Source: DASUBV01 sp036501025 (GTDB taxonomy: Bacteria; Actinomycetota; Actinomycetes; Streptosporangiales; Streptosporangiaceae). Taken from it: DNA of 64,000 nt. Below the pieces are notes generated by a model. The model saw only the letters and a program-made list of their open reading frames with translations. It had not been told where the DNA came from and made no database searches. Both the position numbers and the translations under genes were made by a program. How positions within the stretch are numbered: position 1 is the stretch's first letter; every line of letters begins with the position of its first letter. The stretch lies in contig DASYBB010000044.1 of the NCBI GenBank assembly GCA_036501025.1, positions 186,001 through 250,000 of the forward strand. Direction: 5' to 3'. This document shows positions 45,674 to 54,010 of this stretch, one piece after another.

Positions 45674-46552
45674 ATGATTACCGACGTCCACACGCACTTC
45701 TGGGTCCCCGAGCACCAGGGTCCGCCGTGGACCGACGGGCTGGGCCGCGTCTCGACCCGGCTGGCCCAGGACGCCATCGACAGCGTGACCGTCGAGTCCT
45801 ACCGCCGGCAGGCCGCCCCCGCCGCGCGCACCATCGTGTTCGGGCTGCAGGCCCGGGCGTCGGGGATCATGGTGCCCAACGACGCGGTGGCGGCGTTCGT
45901 CCGCGAGGTCGGCGGCCAGACCGTCGGCTTCATGTCCGTGGATCCGACCCGCCACGACGCGGTCGACGAGATCGAGCGCTGCCACGCTGACCTCGGGCTG
46001 CGCGGCATCAAGCTCGGCCCCATCTATCAGGGCACGTCACCGCTGAGCCCGCTGACCATGCGCGTCTTCGCGGCCGCCGAGCGCCTCGGGCTGCCGGTGA
46101 TGATCCACCAGGGCGCGATCTTCGCCAATGCGGGCCGCCTGGTCGATGCCAACCCGCTGCTGCTCGACGACGTCGCGATCGCCTTCCCCGAGCTGCGGAT
46201 GGTAATCGCGCACATGGGCCACCCCTGGGTGCACGAGGCCGTCGTGGTCATGCGGCGGCACCCGAACGTCTACGCCGACACCTCGGCCATCGCCAGCCGG
46301 CCGACGGTCCTGGCCACCGCGCTGTCGGCGGCCAAGGAGTACGGCGTCCTCGACAAGGTCCTGTTCGGCAGCGATTCCCCGATGGTCTCGGCGGGCGGGA
46401 CCGCGGCCGCGCTGACGCGCGTCGTGGCCCACATGCAGCAGTTCGCCCTCACCCCCGTCACGGATGAGGAACTGCACGCCATCCTGCACCGGCCGTCACT
46501 CGAGCTGCTGGGCGTGCCGGCCGCCGCCGGAACCGCCGCCACCCCGGCCTGA
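45674..46552 (+). CDS. Amidohydrolase-family metal-dependent hydrolase/decarboxylase
   Basis: A 292-residue protein of the amidohydrolase_2 group (ACMSD / gamma-resorcylate decarboxylase type). The metal site is formed by DVHTHFW (HxH, residues 4-10), the histidine of VMIHQGA, that of VIAHMGHPW and the aspartate of FGSDSPM. Members remove carboxyl groups from, or hydrolyse, aromatic-ring breakdown products. ATG at 45674 lies 12 bases after GCGAAGCGAGGCG. It is first in a six-gene rightward operon and directly under the GntR-type promoter. Confidence 0.88.
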   Translation: MITDVHTHFWVPEHQGPPWTDGLGRVSTRLAQDAIDSVTVESYRRQAAPAARTIVFGLQARASGIMVPNDAVAAFVREVGGQTVGFMSVDPTRHDAVDEIERCHADLGLRGIKLGPIYQGTSPLSPLTMRVFAAAERLGLPVMIHQGAIFANAGRLVDANPLLLDDVAIAFPELRMVIAHMGHPWVHEAVVVMRRHPNVYADTSAIASRPTVLATALSAAKEYGVLDKVLFGSDSPMVSAGGTAAALTRVVAHMQQFALTPVTDEELHAILHRPSLELLGVPAAAGTAATPA

Positions 46553-46600
46553 GCCACTGCCCGCCACCCCGCGGCGACGCACGATCTGAAAGGCACTGCG

Positions 46601-47761
46601 ATGACAACACCACAAGCGCCGGCCCGGCACGCCGAAGTGGCCGGGGCCGGCTTCGCCGGGCTCACCGTCAGCACCGCGCTGGCGCAGCGCGGCTGGTCCG
46701 TCCGATTGCACGAGCAGAACGACACCGTGCGCGATTTCGGGGCCGGCATCGTGATGTGGCGCAACGCGATGCTGGCGCTGGAGGTCATCGGCGTCGCGGC
46801 CTCCGTCCGGGAGAACGGCGTCCTCCCGGACGTCTACCAGACGTTCCTGAACGGGGTGTCGGTGTCGGAGGAGGTGCCCGGCTTCCCCTACTGGGCCATC
46901 ACCCGGCCCAAGCTGCACGCGCTGCTGGCCGACGCGGCCCGCGCGGCGGGCGTCGAGATCGTGACGGCCTCGCGCGCGGTCGGCGCCGACCCGGCCGGGG
47001 CGCTGCTGCTGGCCGACGGCAGCGCGCTTCCGGCCGACCTGGTCATCGGCACCGACGGGGCCGGGTCGGCGGTGCGCAACTCGCTGACGGACCTCGGCCA
47101 GGAGCGCAAGAAGTACTCGGACGGCGTGTGCCGGGTGCTGATCCCGCGCCCCGAGGAGTTCCGCGGCCAGGCGTGGAACCGCGTGCTCGACTACTGGACG
47201 CTCGAGCCGGACGCGATGCGCGTGCTGTATCACCCGATGGGACCGGACCAGCTCTACATCGCCTTCATGGCCGAGACCAAGAACGAGCGCGCGTCGCGGA
47301 TCCCGGTCGACGTCGAGGTCTGGTCGGAGCGCTTCCCGCACCTCATCCCGATCGTCGAGCTGGCCGGCAAGGCGGAGGGCGGCCGGCATGACAACTACCA
47401 GACCAACCGCGTCACGCCGTGGTCGTCCGGCCGGGCGGTGCTGGTGGGCGACGCGGCCCACGCCATGTGCCCGGCGCTCGGCCAGGGGGCCGGCGTCGGG
47501 ATCGTCAACGGGGTCGACCTGGCCCACGCGCTGGACCAGTACGACAGCATCGACGAGGCCCTGGCCGCGTGGGAGGCGCGCGAGCGCCAGATGACTGACG
47601 ACGTGCAGGCGCGCAGCGCCTACATGGCCGAGACCCGCAGCATGGCCAAGGGCAATAACTGGACGCCCCGGCTGCTGGAGACGGCCAACTTCGTGTCGGC
47701 CGCCGTGCCGCCCGCCGTGGCGGAGCTCTACCCGGTCCCCGAGGCGAACCGGTCGTGGTGA
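46601..47761 (+). CDS. FAD-dependent aromatic-ring monooxygenase
   Basis: A 386-residue class A flavoprotein hydroxylase. GAGFAGLT starts the FAD-binding Rossmann fold, ITRPKLHALL is the conserved helix, DLVIGTDGAGSAVR the DG motif and GDAAHAMCPALGQGAGVGI the second FAD/ribityl motif. Relatives such as salicylate, 3-hydroxybenzoate and 6-hydroxynicotinate hydroxylases add oxygen to activated rings with NAD(P)H. Start ATG follows GAAAGGCACTGCG. The stop overlaps the next GTG. It is the key clue that the substrate is an aromatic or heteroaromatic compound. Confidence 0.9.
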   Translation: MTTPQAPARHAEVAGAGFAGLTVSTALAQRGWSVRLHEQNDTVRDFGAGIVMWRNAMLALEVIGVAASVRENGVLPDVYQTFLNGVSVSEEVPGFPYWAITRPKLHALLADAARAAGVEIVTASRAVGADPAGALLLADGSALPADLVIGTDGAGSAVRNSLTDLGQERKKYSDGVCRVLIPRPEEFRGQAWNRVLDYWTLEPDAMRVLYHPMGPDQLYIAFMAETKNERASRIPVDVEVWSERFPHLIPIVELAGKAEGGRHDNYQTNRVTPWSSGRAVLVGDAAHAMCPALGQGAGVGIVNGVDLAHALDQYDSIDEALAAWEARERQMTDDVQARSAYMAETRSMAKGNNWTPRLLETANFVSAAVPPAVAELYPVPEANRSW

Positions 47762-48669
47762 GCCAGCCGGCCCGGATCCTGCTCGGCGACGTCGAGGTCA
47801 CCCGCGTCCAGGAATATGCCGGGCCGAGCCCGGGCACGCCGGGATTCCTGTTCCCCGACAGCCAGCCCGCCTGGTGGGCGGACAACGCGGGCTGGCTCGA
47901 CCCCGACTTCTACGACGCCGCCCGGGGCACGCTGCGCACCGTGCTGCACACGTGGCTCATCCGCAGCCAGGGCACGACGATCGTGCTCGACACCGGGGCC
48001 GGCAACGGCAAGGAGCGCCCGTACGCTCCGGTCTACGGCCACCACGACACGGCCTACCTGGACAACCTCCGCGCGGCCGGCGTCTCGCCGGACGACGTGG
48101 ACATCGTGATCAACACCCACCTGCACGTCGACCACGTGGGCTGGAATACCCGGCTGGAGGGCCGGGACTGGGTGCCGACCTTCCCCCGCGCCCGCTACCT
48201 CATCTGCGAGCCCGACTTCCTGTTCTGGGATCCGGTCCGCACGCCCCGGCCGCCGGGCGACGGCAACCAGAACGTCTTCGAGGACAGCGTCCAGCCCGTG
48301 CACCGGGCCGGCCTCGTCGACCTGTGGGCCGGCGAGCACCGCATCAACTCCGACCTGGTCCTGCAGGCGGCGCCCGGCCACACCCCCGGCTCGGCGGTGC
48401 TCCGGCTGCAGTCGGGAGACGCCGGCGCCCTGTTCGTCGGCGACATCCTGCACTCGCCGGCGCAGATCGGCGACCCCGACCTCAACAGCTGCTTCTGCGA
48501 GGACCCGGCCCAGGCCCGCGCCACCCGCCGCCGCCTGCTGGCCGAGGCCGCCGACCGGTCCTGGCTGGTGTTCCCCGGCCACTTCGGCGGGCGCTCGGCC
48601 TGCCACGTGGACGAGGGCGGCGACGGCGCCTTCACCATCTCGGACTGGGCCGATCTCGCGCGCATCTGA
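47758..48669 (+). CDS. Metallo-beta-lactamase-fold hydrolase
   Basis: A 303-residue MBL-fold enzyme. The zinc motif is NTHLHVDHVGW (HxHxDH), further ligands are in APGHTPGSAV, FVGDIL and FPGHFGG. Its N-terminal part (EYAGPSPGTPGFLFPDSQPAWW) is unusual for an MBL protein. In a ring-cleavage pathway it could open a lactone or hydrolyse a thioester or ring product. GTG at 47758 overlaps the preceding stop (GTGA); GTG at 47755 is an alternative three bases earlier. Confidence 0.88.
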   Translation: MSQPARILLGDVEVTRVQEYAGPSPGTPGFLFPDSQPAWWADNAGWLDPDFYDAARGTLRTVLHTWLIRSQGTTIVLDTGAGNGKERPYAPVYGHHDTAYLDNLRAAGVSPDDVDIVINTHLHVDHVGWNTRLEGRDWVPTFPRARYLICEPDFLFWDPVRTPRPPGDGNQNVFEDSVQPVHRAGLVDLWAGEHRINSDLVLQAAPGHTPGSAVLRLQSGDAGALFVGDILHSPAQIGDPDLNSCFCEDPAQARATRRRLLAEAADRSWLVFPGHFGGRSACHVDEGGDGAFTISDWADLARI

Positions 48670-48718
48670 CTGTCCCCGCTCCTGCTCCCCCCGCCCGCTC
48701 ACCGCCGGAGGACCTGCC

Positions 48719-49216
48719 GTGAATCAAGATCTGTATGACGCCGGGCTCGCCACCCGCCGGCGCGTGCTGGGCGACGCCCACGTCGACGCCTCGCTGGCCG
48801 CCGCCACCGACTTCTCCCGCGACATCCAGGAGTACGTCACCCAGTACTGCTGGGGTGACCTGTGGAACCGCCCCGGGCTGAGCCTGCAGGAACGCAGCCT
48901 GATCAACCTGTCCATGATCACCGCGCTGAACCGCCCCGTCGAGTTCAAGGCCCACGTGCGCGGGGCCGTCAACAACGGCGTCTCCCGGGACAAGATCAAG
49001 GAGGTCCTGATGCAGAGCGCCTTCTACTGCGGCGGGCCGGCCGCGCTGGAGGCGTTCCGCTCCGCCGCCGAGGTCTTCGCCGCGATGGACGCCGAGGCGC
49101 CGGACGCCGCGGCGCCGGGCACCACGGCGGCGGGCACCACGGCGGCGGGCACCACAGCCCCGGGCACCACAGCCCCGGGCACCACAGCCCCGGCGGCCCC
49201 GGGCGCGCCGGAATGA
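48719..49216 (+). CDS. Carboxymuconolactone decarboxylase-family protein with a repetitive tail
   Basis: A 165-residue protein of the CMD/AhpD-like family. The CMD core (residues 20-120) has LSLQERSLINLSMITALNRP, then EFKAHVRGAVNNGVSRDKIKEVLMQSAFYCGGPAALEAF. No CxxC of AhpD is present, so a redox role is unlikely; gamma-carboxymuconolactone decarboxylase or a related lyase fits better. The last 40 residues form an unusual tail of PGTTA/AGTTA repeats encoded by five 15-bp units. GTG at 48719 has GGAGGA about seven bases upstream. Confidence 0.85.
   Translation: MNQDLYDAGLATRRRVLGDAHVDASLAAATDFSRDIQEYVTQYCWGDLWNRPGLSLQERSLINLSMITALNRPVEFKAHVRGAVNNGVSRDKIKEVLMQSAFYCGGPAALEAFRSAAEVFAAMDAEAPDAAAPGTTAAGTTAAGTTAPGTTAPGTTAPAAPGAPE
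49117..49191 (+). repeat. Five tandem 15-bp units inside the CMD-family gene
   Basis: Units start at 49117, 49132, 49147, 49162 and 49177. The first two read GGGCACCACGGCGGC and the last three GGGCACCACAGCCCC. They encode the repeating pentapeptide GTTAA or GTTAP. Two homogeneous sub-blocks indicate recent unit duplication. Confidence 0.92.
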
Positions 49217-50091
49217 CGATCACCCGGGTCGGCTTCATCGGCCTCGGCAACATGGGCACCCCGATGGCGGGGCATCTGGCCGACGCCGGCTTCCGGCTGA
49301 CCGTCTCGGACATCGCGCCCGGCGTGACGGAGCGGTTCGTCGCCGGGCACCCCGGCGCGGCCGCCGCGGCCGGGCCGCAGTCGTTCGGCGCGGCCGAGGC
49401 ACTGATCCTCATGCTGCCGACGTCGCAGATCGTCGAGGACGTGCTCGAAAGCGAGCAGGTGGCCGGCGCGCTGCCGCCGGGGTGCCTGGTCATCGACATG
49501 AGCTCGTCCGAGCCGCTGCGCACCCGCGCGCTCGCGGCCCGCCTGCACGCACGGGGCCTGCCCATGCTCGACGCCCCCGTCTCGGGCGGCGTCCGCGGCG
49601 CGCGGGCGGCCAGCCTGTCCGTGCTCGCGGGCGGCGCGGAGGACGACCTGGGGCGCGCGGCCCCGCTGCTGCGCGCCATGGCGGCGACGATCATCCGGGT
49701 CGGGGACATCGGGTCCGGTCACGCCGCCAAGGCGCTGAACAACCTGGTGTCGGCGGCGACCATCTCGGTCACCGTCGAGGCCCTGGCCGTCGCCGCGTCC
49801 TTCGGGATCAGTGCGGGCACGATGACGGAGGTGCTGAACGCCTCCTCCGGGCGGAGCAACACCAGCGAGAACAAGGTGGCCCAGTTCATGGCCAGCGGCC
49901 GGTTCGACTCCGGCTTCTCGCTGCAGCTGATGGCCAAGGACGTCGGCCTCGCCCTCGGCCTGGCCGCCGCGCTCGGCCGCCCGGCCGAGGTCGCCGGGCA
50001 CGTCGCCGATCAGTGGCGCCGCATCGCCGCCCAGGTCAGCCCGGCCACCGACCACACCCAGATGTACACCCTGCTCGGCGGGGCCTCGTGA
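49213..50091 (+). CDS. 3-Hydroxyisobutyrate dehydrogenase-like NAD(P)-dependent beta-hydroxyacid dehydrogenase
   Basis: A 292-residue beta-hydroxyacid dehydrogenase. GFIGLGNMGTPMAGHL is the dinucleotide motif (residues 7-22), DAPVSGGVRGA the substrate-binding loop and GHAAKALNN the catalytic lysine helix; all match HIBADH, tartronate semialdehyde reductase and relatives. ATG at 49213 overlaps the CMD stop by four bases (ATGA). Its stop overlaps the GTG of the aldehyde dehydrogenase. In a pathway it would interconvert a hydroxy acid and a semialdehyde. Confidence 0.9.
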   Translation: MTITRVGFIGLGNMGTPMAGHLADAGFRLTVSDIAPGVTERFVAGHPGAAAAAGPQSFGAAEALILMLPTSQIVEDVLESEQVAGALPPGCLVIDMSSSEPLRTRALAARLHARGLPMLDAPVSGGVRGARAASLSVLAGGAEDDLGRAAPLLRAMAATIIRVGDIGSGHAAKALNNLVSAATISVTVEALAVAASFGISAGTMTEVLNASSGRSNTSENKVAQFMASGRFDSGFSLQLMAKDVGLALGLAAALGRPAEVAGHVADQWRRIAAQVSPATDHTQMYTLLGGAS

Positions 50092-51518
50092 GCGAGCCGC
50101 TGCGGCACTGGATCGACGGCGCGCCCGCCCCGTCCGGCGACGGGGCGACGCACACGTTCCCCGACCCGGCGACCGGCGGGCCCGGCACCGAGGTGAGCCT
50201 GGGCACCGCGGCCGACGTCGACCGTGCGGTCCGGGCCGCCGACCGCGCCCGCGCGTCATGGCGGCACCTCGGGTCGCTGGACCGCGGCCGCATCCTCGCC
50301 GCCATCGGCCGGCGGCTGCTGGCCGAGGCCGGCCCGCTGGCTGAGATGGAGACCGCCGAGACGGGGAAGCCGCTGGCCCTGTCGGCCGCGGAGATGCGCG
50401 GCGCCGCCGAGTACTTCGAGTTCTACGCCGCCCTCGTCAACCTGCCCGCCGGCGAGGTCCTCGACATCCAGCCCGGCCTGCACGTCTACACGCTCCGCGA
50501 GCCGTTCGGCCTCGTCGGCGTGATCACGCCCTGGAACCTGCCGCTCAACCAGGCCGCCCGGGCGTGCGCCCCGGCGCTGGCCGCCGGCAACACCGTGGTG
50601 GCCAAGCCCGCCGAGGTCACGTCCCGCACGACCGTGGAGCTGGCCCGGCTGGCCTCGGCCGAGGGGCTGCCGCCCGGCGTGCTGAACGTCGTCCTGGGCC
50701 GCGGGCCGGACGTCGGGACCGCCATCGTCGCGCACCCCCTGGTGCGCAAGGTCGCGTTCACCGGGTCGGTGCGCGTCGGCCGGGAGATCGGCCACATCGC
50801 GGCCGACCGCATCCTGCCGCTGACGCTCGAGCTGGGCGGGAAGTCGGCCAACATCGTCTTCGCCGACGCCGACCTGGACTTCGCCGCGACCGAGGCGGTG
50901 CGGGCGTACGCGACCAACACCGGCCAGGTCTGCTCGTCGGGCACCCGCCTGCTGGTCGAGCGGCCCGCGCAGGACCGCTTCGTCGCGGCGGTGGTGGCCG
51001 CCACCCGCGCGCTGCGGCCCGGCCGCGACGTGGGGCCGCTGATCACGCACGACCAGTTCGAGACGGTGCAGCGGTACTTCACGATCGCCGCTGCGGAGGG
51101 CGCCCGGGCCGAGACCGGCGGCACGCTGGCCCGCGACCCGGCGCTCGCGGGCGGCTACTACGTGGAGCCCACCGTCTACACCGGCGTGCGCAACGACATG
51201 CGCATCGCCCGGGAGGAGATCTTCGGCCCGGTGCTGGTCGTCATCCCGTTCGACACCGAGGACGAGGCGGTGACCCTGGCCAACGACTCGGACTACGGGC
51301 TGGTCGGCGGCGTCTTCACCGCGGACATGTCGCGGGCCATCCGGGTCGCCGAGGCGATCGAGGCCGGCCAGGTCTACATCAACTCCTGGTCCACGCAGTC
51401 GGTGCAGATGCCGTTCGGCGGCCACAAGAACAGCGGGTACGGCCGCGAGAAGGGCATTGAGGCGCTGAGGCACTACTCCCAGGCCAAGAGCATCAGCATG
51501 CGCATCACCGGGCGGTGA
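50088..51518 (+). CDS. NAD(P)-dependent aldehyde dehydrogenase
   Basis: A 476-residue aldehyde dehydrogenase. GVITPWNLPL (the catalytic asparagine), FTGSVRVG, LELGGKSANIV (the general-base glutamate) and GQVCSSGTRL (the nucleophilic cysteine) are all intact; EEIFGPVL is the later conserved motif. It oxidises an aldehyde or semialdehyde to an acid; next to the hydroxyacid dehydrogenase a two-step oxidation is likely. GTG at 50088 overlaps the preceding stop. It is the last gene of the rightward operon and is followed by a hairpin. Confidence 0.92.
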   Translation: MSEPLRHWIDGAPAPSGDGATHTFPDPATGGPGTEVSLGTAADVDRAVRAADRARASWRHLGSLDRGRILAAIGRRLLAEAGPLAEMETAETGKPLALSAAEMRGAAEYFEFYAALVNLPAGEVLDIQPGLHVYTLREPFGLVGVITPWNLPLNQAARACAPALAAGNTVVAKPAEVTSRTTVELARLASAEGLPPGVLNVVLGRGPDVGTAIVAHPLVRKVAFTGSVRVGREIGHIAADRILPLTLELGGKSANIVFADADLDFAATEAVRAYATNTGQVCSSGTRLLVERPAQDRFVAAVVAATRALRPGRDVGPLITHDQFETVQRYFTIAAAEGARAETGGTLARDPALAGGYYVEPTVYTGVRNDMRIAREEIFGPVLVVIPFDTEDEAVTLANDSDYGLVGGVFTADMSRAIRVAEAIEAGQVYINSWSTQSVQMPFGGHKNSGYGREKGIEALRHYSQAKSISMRITGR

Positions 51519-51520
51519 GC

Positions 51521-51569
51521 CCGGCCGCCCGGCGCGGCGGCACCGGCCGCGCGCCGGGCGGGCGGCCCG
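51521..51569. terminator. GC-rich hairpin between the convergent operons
   Basis: The arm GCCGCCCGGCGCGGC (51524-51538) pairs with 51546-51566, allowing small bulges, around GGCACC. Its place directly after the aldehyde dehydrogenase stop and before the convergent SDR stop suggests a shared terminator. Confidence 0.55.
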
Positions 51570-51581
51570 GGGTGCCCGTGA

Positions 51582-52322
51582 TCAGTGGCGGACGTGCCCG
51601 CCGTCCGCGTTCACGGTCGAGCCGGTGATCCAGCCGGCCTCCTCGGAGGCCAGGAAGACGATGGCCGGGGCGATGTCGTCGGCCGTGGCCCGGCCCTTGA
51701 GGGCCTGCAGCGACCCGACGAAGTCGAAGGCGTCCTCGTGCGGGCTGCCGAGCGTGCCCTCGGTCTCGGTCAGGCCGGGGCTGACCGCGTTGACGGTGAT
51801 GCCGTAGCCGCCGAGCTCGGTGGCGAGCGCGCGGGTGAAGCCGACCACGCCGCCCTTGGCCGCCACGTAGGCGGCCATGTTCGGGGTCCCGGCGAAGAAC
51901 GTGTTCGAGGCCAGGTTGACGATCCGGCCGTAGCCCCGCTCGCGCATGTGCGCGGACGAGGCCCGGGACATGAGGTAGACCCCGTCGAGGTTGACCCGCA
52001 TGATCCGGCGCCATTCGGCGAAGTCGACGTCGTCCCAGGCGGTGAACGGGACGATGGCGGCGTTGTTGACCAGGATGTCGATCTGGCCGCTGCGGCTCAT
52101 GACCTCGGCGTGCAGGCCGGCCACCGCGGCCTCGTCGCCGACGTCGACGCCGACCGCGTAGCAGGGCTCGCCGAGGCCGGCCGCGACCTGCGCCGCGCCC
52201 TTCTCGTTGAGGTCAGCCACGACGACCTGCGCGCCCCGCGCGGCCAGCTGCCGGGCCACCGCCGCCCCGATGCCCTGGGCGGCGCCGGTGACAATGGCCG
52301 TCCGGCCGGTGAAACTCCCCAT
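51582..52322 (-). CDS. SDR family oxidoreductase of the catabolic island
   Basis: A 246-residue classical SDR: TGAAQGIGAA (nucleotide binding), NNAAIV, NLASN (catalytic serine region), YVAAKGG (YxxxK), and SPGLTETEG. Cofactor specificity should be NAD-type because the position after the second strand is aspartate (VVADLN). It is the last gene of a leftward operon, 39 bp after the dehydrogenase gene. A 3' relic of a close homologue lies beside the permease (43981-44084). The reaction is oxidation or reduction of a secondary alcohol. Confidence 0.88.
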   Translation of the reverse strand: MGSFTGRTAIVTGAAQGIGAAVARQLAARGAQVVVADLNEKGAAQVAAGLGEPCYAVGVDVGDEAAVAGLHAEVMSRSGQIDILVNNAAIVPFTAWDDVDFAEWRRIMRVNLDGVYLMSRASSAHMRERGYGRIVNLASNTFFAGTPNMAAYVAAKGGVVGFTRALATELGGYGITVNAVSPGLTETEGTLGSPHEDAFDFVGSLQALKGRATADDIAPAIVFLASEEAGWITGSTVNADGGHVRH

Positions 52323-52361
52323 CTGGAAACTCCTCGTCGATGTTGTCGTGATCGGGCCGGC

Positions 52362-53297
52362 CTACGGCCCGCTCAGGGCCTTGCGCACGGCGACGAGGCC
52401 CGCGGCCCGCCGCTGGCGCAGGGCCTGGGCCTGCTCGGGCGTGTAGCTGAACAGGCCGCTGCCGGTCTTCATGCCGAGCTCGCCGCGGGCCGCCCGCAAG
52501 GTGATCGTCTCGCTGACGTCCTTGCGGTCGTCCAGGTCGGCGTTGAGGTAGCCGGCCACGGCCTGGTAGATGTCGAGCCCGGCCACGTCCAGGAGCTGCA
52601 GCGGCGGGATCACGGCGAGCTTGAAGCCAATTCCCCACTGCACGCAGGTATCGAGCTCCTCAGCCGAGACGACACCGGAATCGACCAGCGCTAGGCATTC
52701 GCGCATGATCGCGTAGAGTACCCGGTTTTCGACAAATCCGGGGACGTCGCGCAGGACCCGGACGGGGATCAGCCCGAGATCCGAGATCATGGTCCGCAGC
52801 CGTTCCACGACCTCCGGAGCGGTGCGCTCGCCGGCGATGACCTCGATGACGGGAATGACGTGCGGCGGGTTGGACCAGTGCATGCCGACCACCCGGCCGG
52901 GGTCACCCACCGACTGCTGGATCCGGGTAATCGGGATGCCCGAGGTGTTGCTGGCCAGAATGGCCCCGGCCGGCGCGAGCCGGTCCAGGTCGGCGAAGAC
53001 GGCCGCCTTGATCTCGGCGTTCTCGGGCACGGCCTCGATGACCAGGTCCGCGCCGTCGACCGCCTCGGCCAGGTCGCCGTGCACCGTGACGGTGCCCGGC
53101 TGGGCCGCGGCGGCCCCGCCGATGCGGTCCAGCACGCTGCGGGCCAGGTCCGCCTCGCCCGGCACCCGCTCGCGGGCAGCGGCGCTGGTGTCGAAGCACC
53201 GGACGTCCAGGCCGCCCCGGGCCAGCGTGGCCGCCATGCCCGGCCCCATCGTCCCGGTGCCGATGATGGCCGCCCGCCTCATGTCGCCCTCAGTCAT
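52362..53297 (-). CDS. 3-Hydroxyacyl-CoA dehydrogenase-family protein
   Basis: A 311-residue protein with IIGTGTMGPGMAATLARGG (Rossmann), DLVIEAVPEN, ASNTSGIPITRI and GMHWSNPPHVIPVIEVI, the pattern of 3-hydroxyacyl-CoA/3-hydroxybutyryl-CoA dehydrogenase and of L-gulonate/carnitine dehydrogenase relatives. The usual active-site histidine of MHFFNP is present in GMHWSNPP. ATG at 53297 overlaps the aldolase stop by four bases. A free acid rather than a CoA ester may be the substrate because no CoA ligase is nearby. Confidence 0.88.
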   Translation of the reverse strand: MTEGDMRRAAIIGTGTMGPGMAATLARGGLDVRCFDTSAAARERVPGEADLARSVLDRIGGAAAAQPGTVTVHGDLAEAVDGADLVIEAVPENAEIKAAVFADLDRLAPAGAILASNTSGIPITRIQQSVGDPGRVVGMHWSNPPHVIPVIEVIAGERTAPEVVERLRTMISDLGLIPVRVLRDVPGFVENRVLYAIMRECLALVDSGVVSAEELDTCVQWGIGFKLAVIPPLQLLDVAGLDIYQAVAGYLNADLDDRKDVSETITLRAARGELGMKTGSGLFSYTPEQAQALRQRRAAGLVAVRKALSGP

Positions 53298-54010
53298 GTC
53301 ACGCTGCCTTCCACCCGGTCGAGCTTGCGGTTGTAGTACTGCCAGAAGTTCTCGACGGCCCGGTCGGGATAGATCGTGAGCCGCTTCTGGCGGATCTCGT
53401 CGGCGTCGGGATAGGTGTGGGCCAGCCCGGAGGCGGCCAGGGTGAGCTGGACCCGGGCCGCCCGCTCCAGGAACACCCCGGCCAGCGTGGCCTCCCGGAT
53501 GCCGGTGCCGACGAACGTCGCCCCGTGGTTCTTGAGCAGGACGGCGGCGGCCGACGGCCCGAGGGCGACGGCCAGCTCCCGGCCGAGCAGGGGCGTGTTG
53601 ACCAGATCGCTGGTCAGCTTGAAGTGCGGGACGGACTCGGGGAACCAGACGCCCTCGTTGGTGTAGGGCCGGATCTGCTCGGTCGTCGCCGACAGCACGG
53701 TGGCGTGGAACGGGTGCGTGTGGGCGACCACGTTCACGTCCGGGCGGGCCCGCAGGATCTCGGAGTGGATCGGCCACTCCAGGTGCCGCAGCCCGTCCCC
53801 TTCCAGCACCTCGCCGTCGAAGCTGAGCAGGATGAAGTCGCTGTCCTGCACTTCCTCCAGGCCGATGTTGCCGCGCTTCAGCCACAGCCCTCGGCCCTCG
53901 GGGTCGCGCCAGGACAGGTGCCCGAGCGACATGTCGTTGTGACCCTCGAGGTCGAGGATGCGGTGCGCCCGCGCCAGGTCCCGCAGGCCGGACTCGATTC
54001 CGTCGCTCAC
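53294..54010 (-). CDS. Class II aldolase/adducin-domain protein
   Basis: A 238-residue protein of the fuculose-phosphate-aldolase family. The metal ligands are the histidines of VVAHTHPFHATV and a late histidine in LKNHGATFVG; LEGHNDMSLGHLSWRD is the typical N-terminal segment. Enzymes of this fold cleave C-C bonds or decarboxylate (4-hydroxy-2-oxoacid and pyridine/phenol carboxylate decarboxylases). Four-base overlaps couple it to the hydrolase before and the dehydrogenase after. Confidence 0.88.
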   Translation of the reverse strand: MSDGIESGLRDLARAHRILDLEGHNDMSLGHLSWRDPEGRGLWLKRGNIGLEEVQDSDFILLSFDGEVLEGDGLRHLEWPIHSEILRARPDVNVVAHTHPFHATVLSATTEQIRPYTNEGVWFPESVPHFKLTSDLVNTPLLGRELAVALGPSAAAVLLKNHGATFVGTGIREATLAGVFLERAARVQLTLAASGLAHTYPDADEIRQKRLTIYPDRAVENFWQYYNRKLDRVEGSVT

